DNA of 64,000 bases from NCBI GenBank assembly GCA_011037195.1, contig JAAEAF010001101.1, forward strand, positions 112,018 to 176,017, in the 5' to 3' direction. This document shows, one piece after another, positions 51,755 to 63,859 of this stretch; within the stretch, counting starts at the first letter, position 1, and each line of letters opens with the position of its first letter. The notes beneath the pieces were generated by a model. It was given only the letters and a program-made list of their open reading frames with translations. It did not search any database and was not told the DNA's origin. The translations under genes were made by a program, and so were the position numbers. This DNA is from Triatoma infestans (Eukaryota; Arthropoda; Insecta; Hemiptera; Reduviidae).

Positions 51755-51915
51755 TGTTGTGGTTGTTCCGCAGAGCTGGAAAGCATCAGAGATATTTTCT
51801 GTGATAGCCTGCTTCTTTTGTTTGACAAAAAACATCCTGATAATGGGCGAACGCCCGATACCGGTTGATGACCACAAAAAGAAGCAGGCTATCACGGAAA
51901 ATATCTCCGATGTAT
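51755..51915. repeat. Penelope-like palindrome P1, decayed copy
   Basis: Arms gcatcagagatattttct and the complement near 51895-51912 are separated by the ribozyme region, present only once here. The hammerhead core is mutated: CTGATAA instead of CTGANGA, and GATAC instead of GAAAC. Stem II (GGGC/GCCC) is intact. It should be inactive. Confidence 0.6.
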
Positions 51916-52214
51916 GTAATACCTTTGTGGAACATACTGAATAAACGATTCTCTTTTTAGGTTAACTACAAGATAGAAGAGGAAAAAATGGACATCATTA
52001 AGTTAAAATTATTTAAAAGAAGAATTTAATATTACTATTATGAAATATGGTATAAAATCCTGAAACAGGCAAAACTAATGGTATGGTTTTTTGCAACATA
52101 GTATAAACAAATACTACATTATAATTATTATAACTTTTTGTCACTTTCTTTGCTACCTTCGTTGTTATTGTGCCATGAGCCGGCCCTACATATTAATTTA
52201 TATACATCAAATAA

Positions 52215-52306
52215 AATCCAAGGTCAAGACCGGAATCGAACCGATTATCACAACACAACCTCAGCTTGGTAGCCTGCACTATTAACTACTCAGCTACTGT
52301 GGCGCC
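52215..52306 (-). repeat. tRNA-derived SINE head
   Basis: The minus strand has GGTTCGATTCCGGTC, a perfect B box in a T arm (52232-52242 on the plus strand), and CAGTAGCTGAGTAGTTAATA as an A-box region. The cloverleaf is imperfect and no aminoacyl stem closes, so it is not a functional tRNA. Confidence 0.55.
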
Positions 52307-53780
52307 TTAAGGAAAACAAAACATATGTAATAAATCTTCACACAAAACGGTGCTTTGTCACCATTTTTAGATTTTCAGATGTTTATAAATCTTTAATCCT
52401 CTACACTGCAAGGTGGAAGAGGAAGAGAATAAGTAAGTAAGTATAAATCTTTCATTTCTAGATTGAAATAATTGTTTTATAACATTGATAATTCGTTTTG
52501 TGATACACTGATCAGTTTTGTCATTTTTTTTGTTTAAATTTGTAAAAAATTAAAGCAAATCCATTTTAGTATTATCAGATTATATTTCTAGGCCAAAAAT
52601 TTCATTGTACCATGTGTTTTATACAATAACTACTAATTTATGTTTCGTTAAATTTCCCCCATTCAGAGTGATATATTAAGTGCTTTAAAGTTTCACCCTT
52701 CATAAAGAATAAAACTTTTCAGTTAAATAACTAAATGCGCTTAAATAATTACTCAAGCGTCATAAAGATATTAATAATAGAACAGTATATAAATAACGAA
52801 GTATCTATGCCCACACATTCATTAATCTATTATCTGCTTTATAAACTCCCTATATAAATCTCATCTTAAGTTGCGTGTATTTTATATTCCTTGTGTTACA
52901 TTGATTTATTAATAGGAAAGTTGAAATTTGTTTGGAGGTGTGTATATATGTTATACATGTTTCTCTTGTAGCAAAACTTTTATATACATTGCAATGTCTT
53001 CCGTTTACTTGTTATCAATATTTTATTGGTAAATATATTTATAAATACTCGTATAATATTTTTTAAAGATTAATATAAAATTTATACAAATTGTTTCCTA
53101 TTATAATTTTACTATGCAAGGTGAAGTATATTAATTTTTATCATGTTTTTCTTAATGATTTTATAATATGCTCCTTATAATCAGTAGTGAGCTATGGAAA
53201 TTTTAACAAAGGATTCGCATTGCCGAGCAAAAAAAAGGTATTTCACCCAAAACCTTTTATTAAAACAACTTGAGTGCAAATGCCAATTCCTTATAGAGGA
53301 GTTATAACATTAATTCCCGAAAAAACTGCCGAAAAGATTTTTTTTAAAAAAATGGTATAGTGCTCTGCAACCAAAGAGGTCTATTCTTGTCCCTGTGATG
53401 GATGCAAGAAACATATAAATATATTAATTTATAAAAAAATCAGAAATGTGACATTCCCTTGCAAAAGGACAAGCCAGGTATACAAGTCCAGTTACTGGTA
53501 CGGTTAAAGAACAATTATGGCATTGTACTACCCCCTTCTCCTCAAAGGGGAGGAATTAAAGAAACAAAGAGAAGAGATATTTTAGGACAGATTTGTGCTA
53601 GAAATCAAGGTGGAAACATATACAAGTATTACGTTATAAGAAATTATTATAATTTATTGTGATTCTCAAAGTTCTTAATTTCTCTTAGAAAATATATTTA
53701 TTTTATAATCAGTGGTGCTTTCTTGATTATATTCTTATTACTTCTATCTCAAACATAATTACAAGCCCTTTATACAAAAT
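52307..53780. other. AT-rich, no recognised feature
   Basis: An open frame of 67 codons at 53459-53662 (+) includes PPSPQRGGIKETKRRDILGQ. I cannot assign it. Confidence 0.4.
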
Positions 53781-53789
53781 CGCTCGTGC

Positions 53790-54560
53790 TACTTACTACA
53801 AACTACAACATCACACCAATCACATTACATCCCCTATGGTCAAGACTCTCAACCTATAGAAACCCAGAATCGAGGAAGCTTATAAAGAGGTTATATTCTA
53901 CTCCAACATCTGGTAGGTATCCAGATAGCGTCGCAATTCCGGTAGAAGATAAATTGGAGTCTTCTCCATCTCCCTGCAGCATTTACCGATGCTATCCAAT
54001 TCTAAACCCAACTTCTTCAGGTGCCCCTTCCATGATACCTTTATAACAATCCGGCAAATCAGACGCCTGGTACCTGCCATAGTCCTGAATGGGTTCTTAG
54101 AGCAGTATTCTCCTGACTTCCTCCTCGTTTCTGAACTCCTTCCAGAGAACCCATCCCATAGAAATGTTCCGGCTCAATGAAGATAATTACTGCTTGAATG
54201 TCGGGTACTTTTTTACCTTTCGCCAAATATCCAGTAACATAAATAAAGATAATCTATTACAACAACTATTCTTAAACAGATGATACATGAGCTCAATGTT
54301 TTAATAGCCGCTGGTTATCAGATAGGATCATAATCTCCTGATTCTGATACTTCCTATCGATGTTGAACTGGATATATCTTTCAATCAAATAAATTTCCCC
54401 CGTGTTCATATTTTCCAAGTGTCAGTCAGTCCCTGGCGAACACTCCGGTTTCAGTCCCCTCTGGGCTCTTCGACCTCTCCCGTTGTAATGGAATTATTAC
54501 TCCACCGGGCATATCAACCGGCCACAACTGATTACTCCACTCTCTATTCTGCATCAAGCA
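53790..54560 (-). pseudogene. decayed non-LTR retrotransposon fragment (RNase H and C-terminus)
   Basis: On the minus strand ERYIQFNIDRKYQNQEIMIL then SDNQRLLKH (near 54320) matches the middle of an RNase H domain. KVSWKGHLKKLGLELDS (frame 53898-54080) matches the Cys/His C-terminal segment of the element at 32165-32846. Its cysteines are partly lost. Many stops. Confidence 0.6.
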
Positions 54561-55129
54561 GAAAATAACCGCATAAGTTTGTCATATATTGCGAAAAATT
54601 ATCTTTTTTTTACTTTTTGAAAAAATAAAAAAGTAAACAACAACACACAACGGATTCGCAAGCGCCTTGTAGCTTGCCCGTGCTTTTTAATACTGTTTTG
54701 GGTTTTACAACAAATAATTGAAATTTTATTAAACTTTATAATTAAATATAGGTTAAGATATTCGTTTTTTCTTACTGTTGTAAGATCTATCGCGAACGAA
54801 TCATAAAAATAATAAATCAGCAGCTAGAGAAAATGTAAGAGTAAAGACTTTTTCTTCTTGGCGAACTGTACCAGATCCCAGAAAGTTTTGTTGCCATACC
54901 GAAACTCCAAATATTATAAAGGTTTGTGAACCCACGAAAGCGAGAACATTTCACACATTATGAAAGGTCAGCGGACAAATTTTTTTTTTTTAGTCGCCTT
55001 CAACGCCAAGCAATAAATACTCATTCTAACAGAGGCATTGCCCCAAAAAATCTTTTACATTACCGTCCAAAATAAAGAAGAAAACGAGGACGTTATGGAA
55101 TCAGGAAAGGTCTGGAGATGACTTATGAC

Positions 55130-57708
55130 CAGCATTGCCAGACGTCCCGAATTTCGCGGGACGTCCCGCTTTTTGAACAAAAATAGATTGTCCCGCGCGG
55201 GACAGCTAAATTCACGGATTATTCATAAATTTTGTTATAAGTGTTATAAAGTGATAAATCTAATATATTTTGTCATTTAATAACACTTATGAAGAAATAT
55301 GATGTCTCGGGAATAGCTTAATATCATCAAATTTACAAAACTATTTTTGAATATCGTGGGTAAAGCGACAATAGCGAACCTAGTGCGCAACCCTGAACTA
55401 TCATTGTCGGTCTTTATGGACTGTGCACGAAAATAGCCGATATATAACGATACCCACATTCAGCAGCGCTGAGAGACAAGTCTCGCTTATTGCATGTTTG
55501 GTATATAACTACTTATTAGTAAAAAGAATTGTTTTCGTGTGTTTCTTTAGTATTATTTACTAAGCCCATATTTAAGGCAGTATCATGAAGATGAGTACGA
55601 GTGAAAGTTCTGATTCGGACAGTTGTAATTTAAAATTATCTGCAAAGAAATGCAAGGTGGAAAGCATCGCTTGACAAAATATAAGTGCAAGTGGTTATGT
55701 GCGTCTATATCCAAAAATGAGTACAAAGCTTTCTGTCGACTATGCAAAAAAGAATTCGTCATTTCTCATGGCGGGCAACATGATGTCCAAAAACGCTCCA
55801 ATGGATCTTCTCATATAAAGATGCAGAGCGCGAGTGCAGCAAAGAATCTAACGGACTATTTTAGTAAACCAGGAACTTCCACTTCTAATTTGGAAATGGA
55901 AAACATCCACAAAACATCAGCTGCCGAAATTACTTCTGTTTATCATAACGTTAAACATTCTTTAAGTTACAATAGTATGGACTGTTTTCAAAAGTTGTTG
56001 CCTGATATGTTCGCTGATTCTAAAATTGCGAAGAATGTTAAATGTGGGCGAACAAAAAGTCAAGCCATAGTTTGTGAAATTTTAGCAAAAGAGGCTTTGA
56101 AAGATATCGCTATAAACTTGCAGAAAGACCTATATTTTTCGATTTCAACGGATGCAAATAACAAGGGAAACCGAAAAATGTTCCCAATATGTGTCAGATT
56201 CTTCAGTCGTGACCAAGGATTACAAAATGCATTACTCGATTTCGTAGAGAGCAATAACGAAACAGCCGATGAAATTACAAAAGTGCTTTGCGGAACATTG
56301 GAAAGACACAATATATCCATATCTAATGTATCTTCATATGTAGCAGACAATGTAAATGTCAATTTTGGCCGGAATCGTTCTGTTTACACAAACCTTGTTC
56401 AGGAAAATAGATACATACTAAAAGCAAACTGTTCAATTCATATTTTGCATAATATGAGTAAATTTGCTTGTGATAGATTAGAAATTGACATAGAGGCATT
56501 CATCTTAAAAGTTTACAGCCATTTCGTCCATTCGGCTAAACGACGTGCAGATTTAAAAGAAATATTCGAAAGTAGTGAAATTGAATGGGTAGAATTGCTA
56601 CGCCATGTTCATACTCGATTTTTATCTCTATCTCCTGCTGTTGAGAGAATAATCAAAGTTTGGCCTGCTCTAAAACTGTATTTCACTGAGTCAGGAAAAG
56701 GAAATTGTTCTAAAATGATAGAAAAGATTTTCGAATCGGAAATAGAGGAGACAAAAACTCTTACTTATTTGCATTTTGTACATAGTATAATGACTGCTTT
56801 TGGTGTAATTATAAAAGAAAATCAGTCAAATGAAATAGTTGTATCGGAAATGCACGAAGAGTTATGCCAGTTTCGCAATAAAGTCGAATCCAGGCTAAAT
56901 GATAATTTTTTTGGATTTCAAACGAAACAGGTGCTGAACAAATTAGACGAAACTGAAAAAACAAAATTATCACTGATTTCAAAAACTTCTACCGAAACTG
57001 CATAGAATATGTAAATCAGCGGTACGATTTTTCGATTGAAAGTATTTTTGGAAAGCTAAATTTTATAACAATGATGAACGAAATACGTTTTGAAAATATA
57101 GAGACTGCAGTGTCTATATTGAATTTGACTAATGAAATAGATATGGACCAGATATATGAAGAATTTAATTTGATAAGACCATCTATTGACGTGATTGCGA
57201 AAAATTCGGAAGACTCAACTGGACAAAAATGGCATCAGTTATTTAAGTTATTCTCGGAAAAAGATACTAAAAATATGTACAAATTAATTTCATTATACAA
57301 TAAGCATACCGACATCTTTGCTATCCCGAACGAGTATTTTCTCAGATGAATTTAAAATGGTCAGAAGCAAGAAACAGATGTTCTACTGAGCTGATAAAAT
57401 CGGAATTACTTGTTCAGTTCAATTTGCAATATTCATGTTCTGAATTTTATCACTATATAAAAAACCAGAAAGAAAGTCTTTCTAAAGTAAAATCTTCAGC
57501 CAAATACAAATAAGTAAGTTTCTGAAAAATATTATATTGTTTAGTAATTGTAAATTTGTATTTAGATTAATAAACATTAAGAAATATTATGCTCTGTGCA
57601 TTTTATTAGGTTGTCCCGCTTTTTGCACCTTATATTGTATCAAATTCTATGTATCAAATTATATTGTAAAAATCCCGATTTGGTAAAAAAAGTAATCTGG
57701 CAACGCTG
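55130..57708 (+). mobile_element. complete hAT element with 8-bp target duplication
   Basis: Inverted ends CAGCATTGCCAGA (55130-55142) and CAGCGTTGCCAGA (complement at 57696-57708) differ at one base. An exact 8-bp duplication CTTATGAC flanks it (55122-55129 and 57709-57716). Subterminal tcccgc/gcgggac repeats follow (several at 55146-55205, and one at 57614). It is 2579 bp. The 8-bp duplication and CAG ends are diagnostic of hAT. Confidence 0.92.
55585..57513 (+). pseudogene. hAT transposase with BED-type zinc finger, frameshifted
   Basis: The probable start is the ATG at 55585 (MKMSTSESSDSDS), which runs into a stop near 55672. The main frame is open from 55650 to 57005 (451 codons). It has a BED-like finger FCRLCKKEFVISHGGQHDVQ, the first catalytic Asp in FSISTDANNKGNRKMFP and a second in SSYVADNVNVNFG. 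A shift at about 56995-57005 moves to FYRNCIEYVNQRYDFSIESI and the frame ending at 57349. A further small deletion near 57340 joins AIPNEY to VFSQMNLKWSEARN. This removes the SNA-x-VER part of the hAT dimerisation region, including the expected third acidic residue. The C-terminal tail ends at 57513. At least three lesions, so it is inactive. Confidence 0.88.
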
Positions 57709-57739
57709 CTTATGACCCAAAAGTAGTAGAAAGAAAAAA

Positions 57740-58200
57740 AAGCAAGATTAAGGGAAACCATTGGAACCATTTCTGAGAAAATTGGAAGAAACTGAAAAAT
57801 CACAATAAAGTGGTTACTTCCGATTGACAAAAATCTCATTTCCGTTTCCCTGACAGGCGCTGAAGGAAGTAACAATTTGAACTTCCTCTGATTTTTCGTA
57901 ATTGAGTTACGCTAACATATATGTAGGTAAATTTTCTTGGAAATAGGTTTCAAATAAATATGATAAGATTGTATGACGGTCTTCGGATGTTTTCATTAAT
58001 TTGTTTTCGTTGAATTTAATCATTAAGTTTCTCTTTCCTATATTAATAAACGTATTGCTCTGGTTTAATCAGCATATCAAGTTTAAAGCAATGGAGCCAT
58101 TTTCGGAGAAAATCAGGAAATACTGAATCCGTAATGTGTACTTCCGTTAACTGATTTTCTTCAAAGTTGGCTCTTCTATAATTATTTATTTGATTCTACT
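57740..58200. repeat. RepA/RepB-like sequence
   Basis: Contains ggaaccatttctgagaaaat, aagtggttacttccgattga and gaaatactgaatccgtaatg blocks similar to RepA internal units. Ends not resolved. Confidence 0.4.
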
Positions 58201-58552
58201 TCGTATTACATAGGTAATATATAGCTTCGAGTATATTTATATAGGATCCAAGAAGGAAGTCTATATGAAGGATGTCATTGCTTCCCGGAACTTCTTAGTA
58301 ATGTATAAATCGTACTTTACAAGTTTATATAGAAATCATTCATTCGTTTGAAAGGAAATGACGAAATACTATTAAAAAACATTTTTCCTCTCACAAAGTA
58401 CTGCTTATCCATAATATCCTTCCTCGCCAACATATGATAATACTGAGGAACCCCCTTACAAACAAACCGAAACAGAATTAAGATAAAAATCACTAATTTA
58501 TTTACATAGAATTCTTGTTATAGGCTATTCTTTACTAAAAATATGTCCTTAC

Positions 58553-58804
58553 GCGTTGGTCTAGTGGCTAGCGCACTCGCCTTTCCTGCGAGAATTCAGG
58601 GCTCGATTCCCGAGAGGGCCAAGTCGGTGTTGACCCAACATCGTGATGGAAAAGTGGGAAGCTACAGTTAGTAGCGCCCTAGGTAGCGAAGGCCGGAACT
58701 GCGGCTTGCTTACCACACGCCCCCTATTCAAATCGCCGTTTGGCAAACCTTGGCCCTTCATGGGCTGTTGCGCCATAGGGCTTTGCTAAATTTTTTTTTT
58801 TTTT
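58553..58804 (+). repeat. tRNA-derived SINE, nearly complete
   Basis: The head has GTTGGTCTAGTGGCTAGCGC (A box) and GGGCTCGATTCCCGA (B box at 58600-58610), with an anticodon-arm-like ctcgcctttcctgcgag between. A GC-rich tRNA-unrelated body of about 180 bp follows (tcggtgttgacccaacatcg ... ccatagggctttgct), ending in a T run at 58789-58804. GC content well above its surroundings suggests recent arrival. Confidence 0.75.
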
Positions 58805-60049
58805 TAATTTTTTAAAATAAAAAAAAACAATAATATCCTACATTTATATGCGGGATCCAAAAAATCAAAACTTCTATAATTACAATAAAATTGTGCTGTT
58901 TGATTTTAATAGTTTGAAAACCTGTTTCGCATCCTTGAAAGCATTGCACTGAACCCTACATTGCTTGAGGTATTGATACAGAATTTAAGTAAAACCCTAT
59001 TTAACAAAATTTTTCATGAGATTTTAAACCTTATTGTAAAGTGTAATATTATGAAGCAGAGAAAGACTAATTATTAAGTTATCATAAAAAAAGGACTTGA
59101 TAGCTGAACTATAACTTAAATTATATCAATAGAAAGCAGAATTATTGCAAACTATTAACAGAAGTAGTAACTATTTTTACACAATCTTTGGTGAGTAATA
59201 CAAATAAAGAAATTTAAATACAATAAAATAAAAATATAATACAAATAAAGAAAAACTCAGAACGCCCTCTATTAGAAACGAATTCAAATTAAAAGTCTGT
59301 GATATTTTTTGATATTTAGACCAGAATGAAAGTATAAAATTTTAATAAAGGATACCACCTTATTGCATTAATAATAATTTGTAATTATTTTAAATTTTAT
59401 ATCACCGACTTATTTATAGATTTCTAATTATGGGAAAACAGTAAATTAATTAATTTTATTGGTAAACGAGTTTAATTATTATTATTATAAAGACTTGGAT
59501 CTCGTTTTAAATTCAATTTATGAAATCATTTAATTGCTTTAGGCTTCGTAAAATTGAAATATTTATTACCTATCTGCATTGATATTCATTTTATTTTTCT
59601 AATAAATTTCTCATATTTTACTATCAAATGGGTAATAAGTGTCTCGGTAGTTTCAGATAAATATGAACACGAGTTTTAATTATCAATATGAAATACACCT
59701 GTCTTAAAATTCGCTATAAAATAATATCTGTAGCATTTTCAATCAAGGTGGACCACACAAGTGGTTGAGTACTGGCATGCTTGTCCACTTTTGCTTACAT
59801 TATAGTCAAGCCAATTGTGTCTCCAAAGGAGTAGTTAGGACTCCTCACTCCAAAAAAGGATTTCTTCTAAAGTCTATTTCGAAATACCACACGATTCTTC
59901 CAACTGTATAGTTATCATCTGTGCACCTGTATAGATATCGCAAACGGAATCCTAAACATCCTTAAATTGATGACAAAAAGTAATTTTCAATTTTTCTTTT
60001 GTACCCCCCGATTTTTTTTTTTTGAAATTTTCAAATATATTGTTATGGT
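58805..60049. other. AT-rich, no recognised gene
   Basis: Only short AT-driven frames. A GC-richer patch at 59740-59900 has no identity I can give. Confidence 0.45.
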
Positions 60050-60285
60050 AGGATCCGTAGAACTGGGAAACATCTTAGATTTTTTTCCAGGATAGTCTCC
60101 TTATTATGTGTTCATCCACTGATTTCGGGAGTTCGCCCATTTTCAGGATATCTTGTTTGGTAACTCTACGAATGTGTAAACTAACTGTGCCCAATGCAAG
60201 GCTTTGTTATTACGCTGTTTATCAAGGCATCCTGAAGATGAGCGAAAGCCCGGAACATGTCGATGGCATAAAATATGTTTCGGAT
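60050..60285. repeat. Penelope-like palindrome P1, oldest copy
   Basis: The left arm (gaactgggaaacatcttaga, atttcgggagttcgcccatt) and right arm (gcatcctgaagatgagcgaa, agcccggaacatgtcgatgg) are inverted and quite diverged. The right core has GGAAC in place of GAAAC, and the left one has CTGAAAA in place of CTGANGA. Both hammerheads should be dead. Confidence 0.55.
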
Positions 60286-60289
60286 TTTT

Positions 60290-60560
60290 TTTTAATTTTC
60301 TTGATTAACTACTAAAACAATTTTCTTTAAACTTGGAGAACTAACTTTTATTTGAAACATTCTTCCTGAAAAATTGATTTTTATAAAGTTCAAGCTCTGT
60401 CACTTTAGATTTCAAATGTTATTGTTTGAGCTGGTGCTATTTGATAATGGGTTTGATTTAGGCGCTGTCTTCAGGTGTACTATGTAATCACATTTAGGTA
60501 CTATATGCTTTGACTTACATGTACCTCCCACAAACACTTATTTATATTAGAGCAAGTAAA
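60290..60560 (+). repeat. RepB fragment
   Basis: Blocks aattttctttaaacttgg, ttatttgaaacattcttcct and cattatttatattagagcaa-like sequence match RepB at 33300-33610. Confidence 0.4.
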
Positions 60561-61129
60561 GTTTCAAGTTGAAGTAAATTTGTTATGTTTAAATTGTATT
60601 AGCTCCAATAAAGAATATATATGTTCATACCAGATATTTTTCTATTTTTGATATGTCTTTTATGAAACAGCACTGAATAATTTACTGATCATATTGATTT
60701 TATTAAAATATTCCGTTTATAATTACACGATGTAAGCTGTAATTAAACATAATTAAAAACCGGCATTATTATCTTTATAGATAATGTGGGTAATAAATAA
60801 ATAAGTTATAAAATATTAGCCAATGCATAGTTGTTCTGTTTCATAATTATTTATGTATTTATTGTTTTTATTTTAATTCTAAGAAATGTGATTAAGGCCA
60901 CCCATATGTAGAATAAATAAATTAAATGGAGACTTCTACTTTTACAAAATCTTTTAAGCTTCTTATCTTAGCAGAATTTAATGTAGCCGACTTACCGTTA
61001 AGTAGTTTTGACAAGAAAATTTGAAGTGATGTCTAACATAATCATATTATAATCTCTTTTATACATATTTTAAATGTGTGTTGTTATTGTAAAATAGTTC
61101 ATTTTATGATTTAATAGGTTTTTCTTATC

Positions 61130-61300
61130 TTACATTGTCTTCCTTATGTAAGAGGAAATATAGCAATCGCGTCCAATTTTCTAAATTGAGTTTTCACTAA
61201 AAGCCATATTGTGAAGCCTCGGAGTCCGAAAAATGGTTTTTAGGATATGCTCCTTGTGACAACCGCCATAATTCTCAAGGGATTCTCTAGGGATTTTAAA
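61130..61300 (+). repeat. RepA/RepB start fragment
   Basis: tgtcttccttatgtaagagg, then aatcgcgtccaattttctaa, gagttttcact and cctcggagtccgaaaaatgg match the shared start of RepA and RepB. Confidence 0.5.
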
Positions 61301-61595
61301 CTTCCATTTACATGAACGATAAATCAATGAATCAGAATGACGATATTAGCTAGTGTTTGATGAATTCATTTATATTGTAGATATTGTTACTATTATAATG
61401 TTTTCCTCCTTTATTTTATTTTTATTAAATTTAAATTTGGTTTATATATTTAAACGATATCTTTTCTGATTGATAAGAATGCTGTGTAAGGTAGCAACGC
61501 AATGTAGTTGTGCAGCCGCGCTTTTGTTTTGTTCTGAAGTGTTTTCCTTCTTTCCAAATATTTGTGTGTAGGTGTGTGATCAGCATAACAGAAAA

Positions 61596-62240
61596 AAGTT
61601 TTTTCTTACTTCTGCGATCGTGTCAAAGTTTCGAAATGGAGTTTTCACCGGAAATATACGTTTTGAGGTCCCCTGAAGACGAAAAATCCATCAACCAAAA
61701 GTGCGTCTTTATTAGATGATTTTTTTTTTCCAGTTTTTCACTGTTCCTTAAAAATGGCTCCAACATTTTCTTTAAACTTCGTATACTATCTAATCGTATA
61801 AAGTATCTTATCACTTTTATTTATAGCATTTTTTTTAAGATAAAACGCTTTCTAAAGTGTCATTAACTTCGGTATAATTTATGGTTTTACAATCTACGTA
61901 CATAATATTAGGATAAAAATATTGCTAGAGTTCCAGATTTGAAGAAAATTGGTCAACCGGAAGTACGTCTTTATAGCCTAGGTTTCTGAGTTTTCTTTTT
62001 AATTTTCTCGAAGATGGCATCAACGATTTTCTTTAAAGTTGGTATGCTAATTGCTCAGATATAATAAACAAATCAACTTTGTTTAAAAAATTTTGTCGGA
62101 CAAATTGATTTTTGAAATCTAGGGTGTTAGATTCAAATAATAATGGGGGTTTATTGAATGTTATTAGAGCTATCTTTGGGACTAGACGTGATTAATTCAA
62201 GTAATACCTGGTCAACGGTAGGTATCTGTGAGAGAGTTTC
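61596..62240 (+). repeat. RepB copy
   Basis: Starts ttttttcttacttctgcgat and cgaaatggagttttcaccgg, then gaggtcccctgaagacgaaa, then two rounds of aacgattttctttaaa-like blocks and ggtcaaccggaagtacg. It is the same layout as 32850-33580. Confidence 0.55.
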
Positions 62241-63154
62241 CATAAGCAAGCACGCATTTACTCTACAAATACAGAGAAAAACGTTTTAACAGGAAACTGA
62301 GGGAATCCAAAATATTTTTTCGTGTTTAACGATAAATTAACGGTTTGTTTTCATCCCGATTTCTCTGCCATTGTGACGTAAAAAAAAAAAAAAGATTATG
62401 TGTTAAAATTGCAAAAAAACAACAACACATAATTCGCTGATTTTAACACAAAATTCACGGAATTCGAACACTAACTGAAATGTTTTGACAATGGTGGTGC
62501 CTTTACCTACTCAAAGACAAACGAAAACCTAGCAACAGTGGAAGCCATTGTTTATTTGTTTGGTCTAACGAAAAAAAATAAGCCAAAAAATCTGCGTGGC
62601 GATGAGACTGCACAAAAGAGGTATATTTTGTTCGTGCGAGAAGTGAAATCTTTTTGTGTTAAAAAAAAAAAATGTATGAAATTACATAGCATTTTGTCGG
62701 GATCGCAAAATGATATCGCGTTAAGCGTTTTCGTGTTAAACGTTTTTCACTATACCTTACTGGATGTCCGTGTCTATCAGAATGCAATAATCGTATTCTT
62801 TTTAATTACATTGATGATAATACACTATCGTGTTTTCTCATAGCATTCAATGACTTTTATATTGACAAGCAATTGAATCCCCCTCCTAGCCTTATGTGAA
62901 ACTTTTATTTCAACTGACTTCAACCTGTACCTCTTTACCTCATAAAGCTTCGATGGAGGTCACTATGGTTTCCGAAACGTAGAGCAATAACAAAGAATAT
63001 TTTTTTCTTTAAAAGACTTTCTCTGAACACTTGCCTTTTAGAACTTTCTTCACATAATTTAAGGCCAGGCGATTTGAATCATTTTCCAAAAATTTTTTTC
63101 TAAATAAAGTAACGCAGATTTTTCAGGCGAGCTTAACGCGCTACTATCAAAATT
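62241..63154. other. unassigned sequence with an orphan open frame
   Basis: The frame at 62538-62843 (+, 101 codons; GLTKKNKPKNLRGDETAQKR at its start, hydrophobic end) has no family I recognise. A degraded hammerhead-like piece (cactatggtttccgaaacgt) is at 62963-62982. tttcgtgtttaacg (62319) and ttttcgtgttaaacg (62727) are similar and may be remains of a transposon. Confidence 0.35.
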
Positions 63155-63302
63155 AGGTGTCGTGAACGGAGGCGGAAGCGCATACTTTACTAATAATATT
63201 TTTGTATCTAATATAAATTTAACAGTTATACGCGGGTCCCGAGAACTGGGGAGCTCCCAGTTACAAGTCCATACTCATAACCACTACACTAAACCAGCCT
63301 CC
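63155..63302 (-). repeat. tRNA-derived SINE
   Basis: The minus strand has GGCTGGTTTAGTGTAGTGGT (A-box region) and a degraded B box (GTTCTCGGGACCC). The other end shares gtgtcgtgaacgg with the SINE at 14630-14760. Confidence 0.5.
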
Positions 63303-63859
63303 TAAAAACTCATTACTAATATTGCATAAATTTTGTATTCAAATATATTAATGTGTTATGCCAGACTATTTTGAATGCCGCTTATATATGGGATCATTGG
63401 TAATATTAATTCAAATGCATTGTAACAATTGTTGAGTGCTTTCAAAAAAAAAAAGAATACAAAATACCATGTTTTGCGTACATTTTAAGGTATAAATTTA
63501 AGCTCATTCTTATTAAGTAAGTGATCACTTGTATTAAGGAGAGCCTGTTCACAGGGAAAGAATAGTATAATCATGACGTCTTATTTCTTTCAACTTGTCA
63601 ATCAGGGTAGAAGCCAAGATTGAACAGAAAAACTTGTACACACATTTAAATGGTTACATGTCCTATTTAAGACAAAAGTTTTTACCCTTTAATTGCTAAT
63701 TGTCTAACAGGAATAGAAATCTTCCTTTACCATTTAGATTTACTGTTCACATATCCTCCTTTTATCTTGTATAAAAAAGATACAAATATTTTTGTGTTTT
63801 ATTTCTTAAATTTTTAATTTAATAACAGGTTCATGAAGTAAGTTCTCATAGTTAATTTA

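Noticed and set aside
52215..52306. A minus-strand tRNA gene
   Set aside because: The B box is perfect but the anticodon arm and acceptor stem do not form, which fits a SINE head better.
58553..58625. A functional tRNA gene
   Set aside because: A and B boxes are present, but no proper acceptor stem closes the cloverleaf and the sequence runs into a long SINE body.
62538..62843. A 101-codon open frame as a new gene
   Set aside because: No recognisable domain, A-run-rich start, and repeats on both sides. Kept only as an unassigned stretch.
62950..62990. A hammerhead near cactatggtttccgaaacgt
   Set aside because: GAAACGT is present, but the upstream box reads CTTCGATGGA, so the core is not intact.
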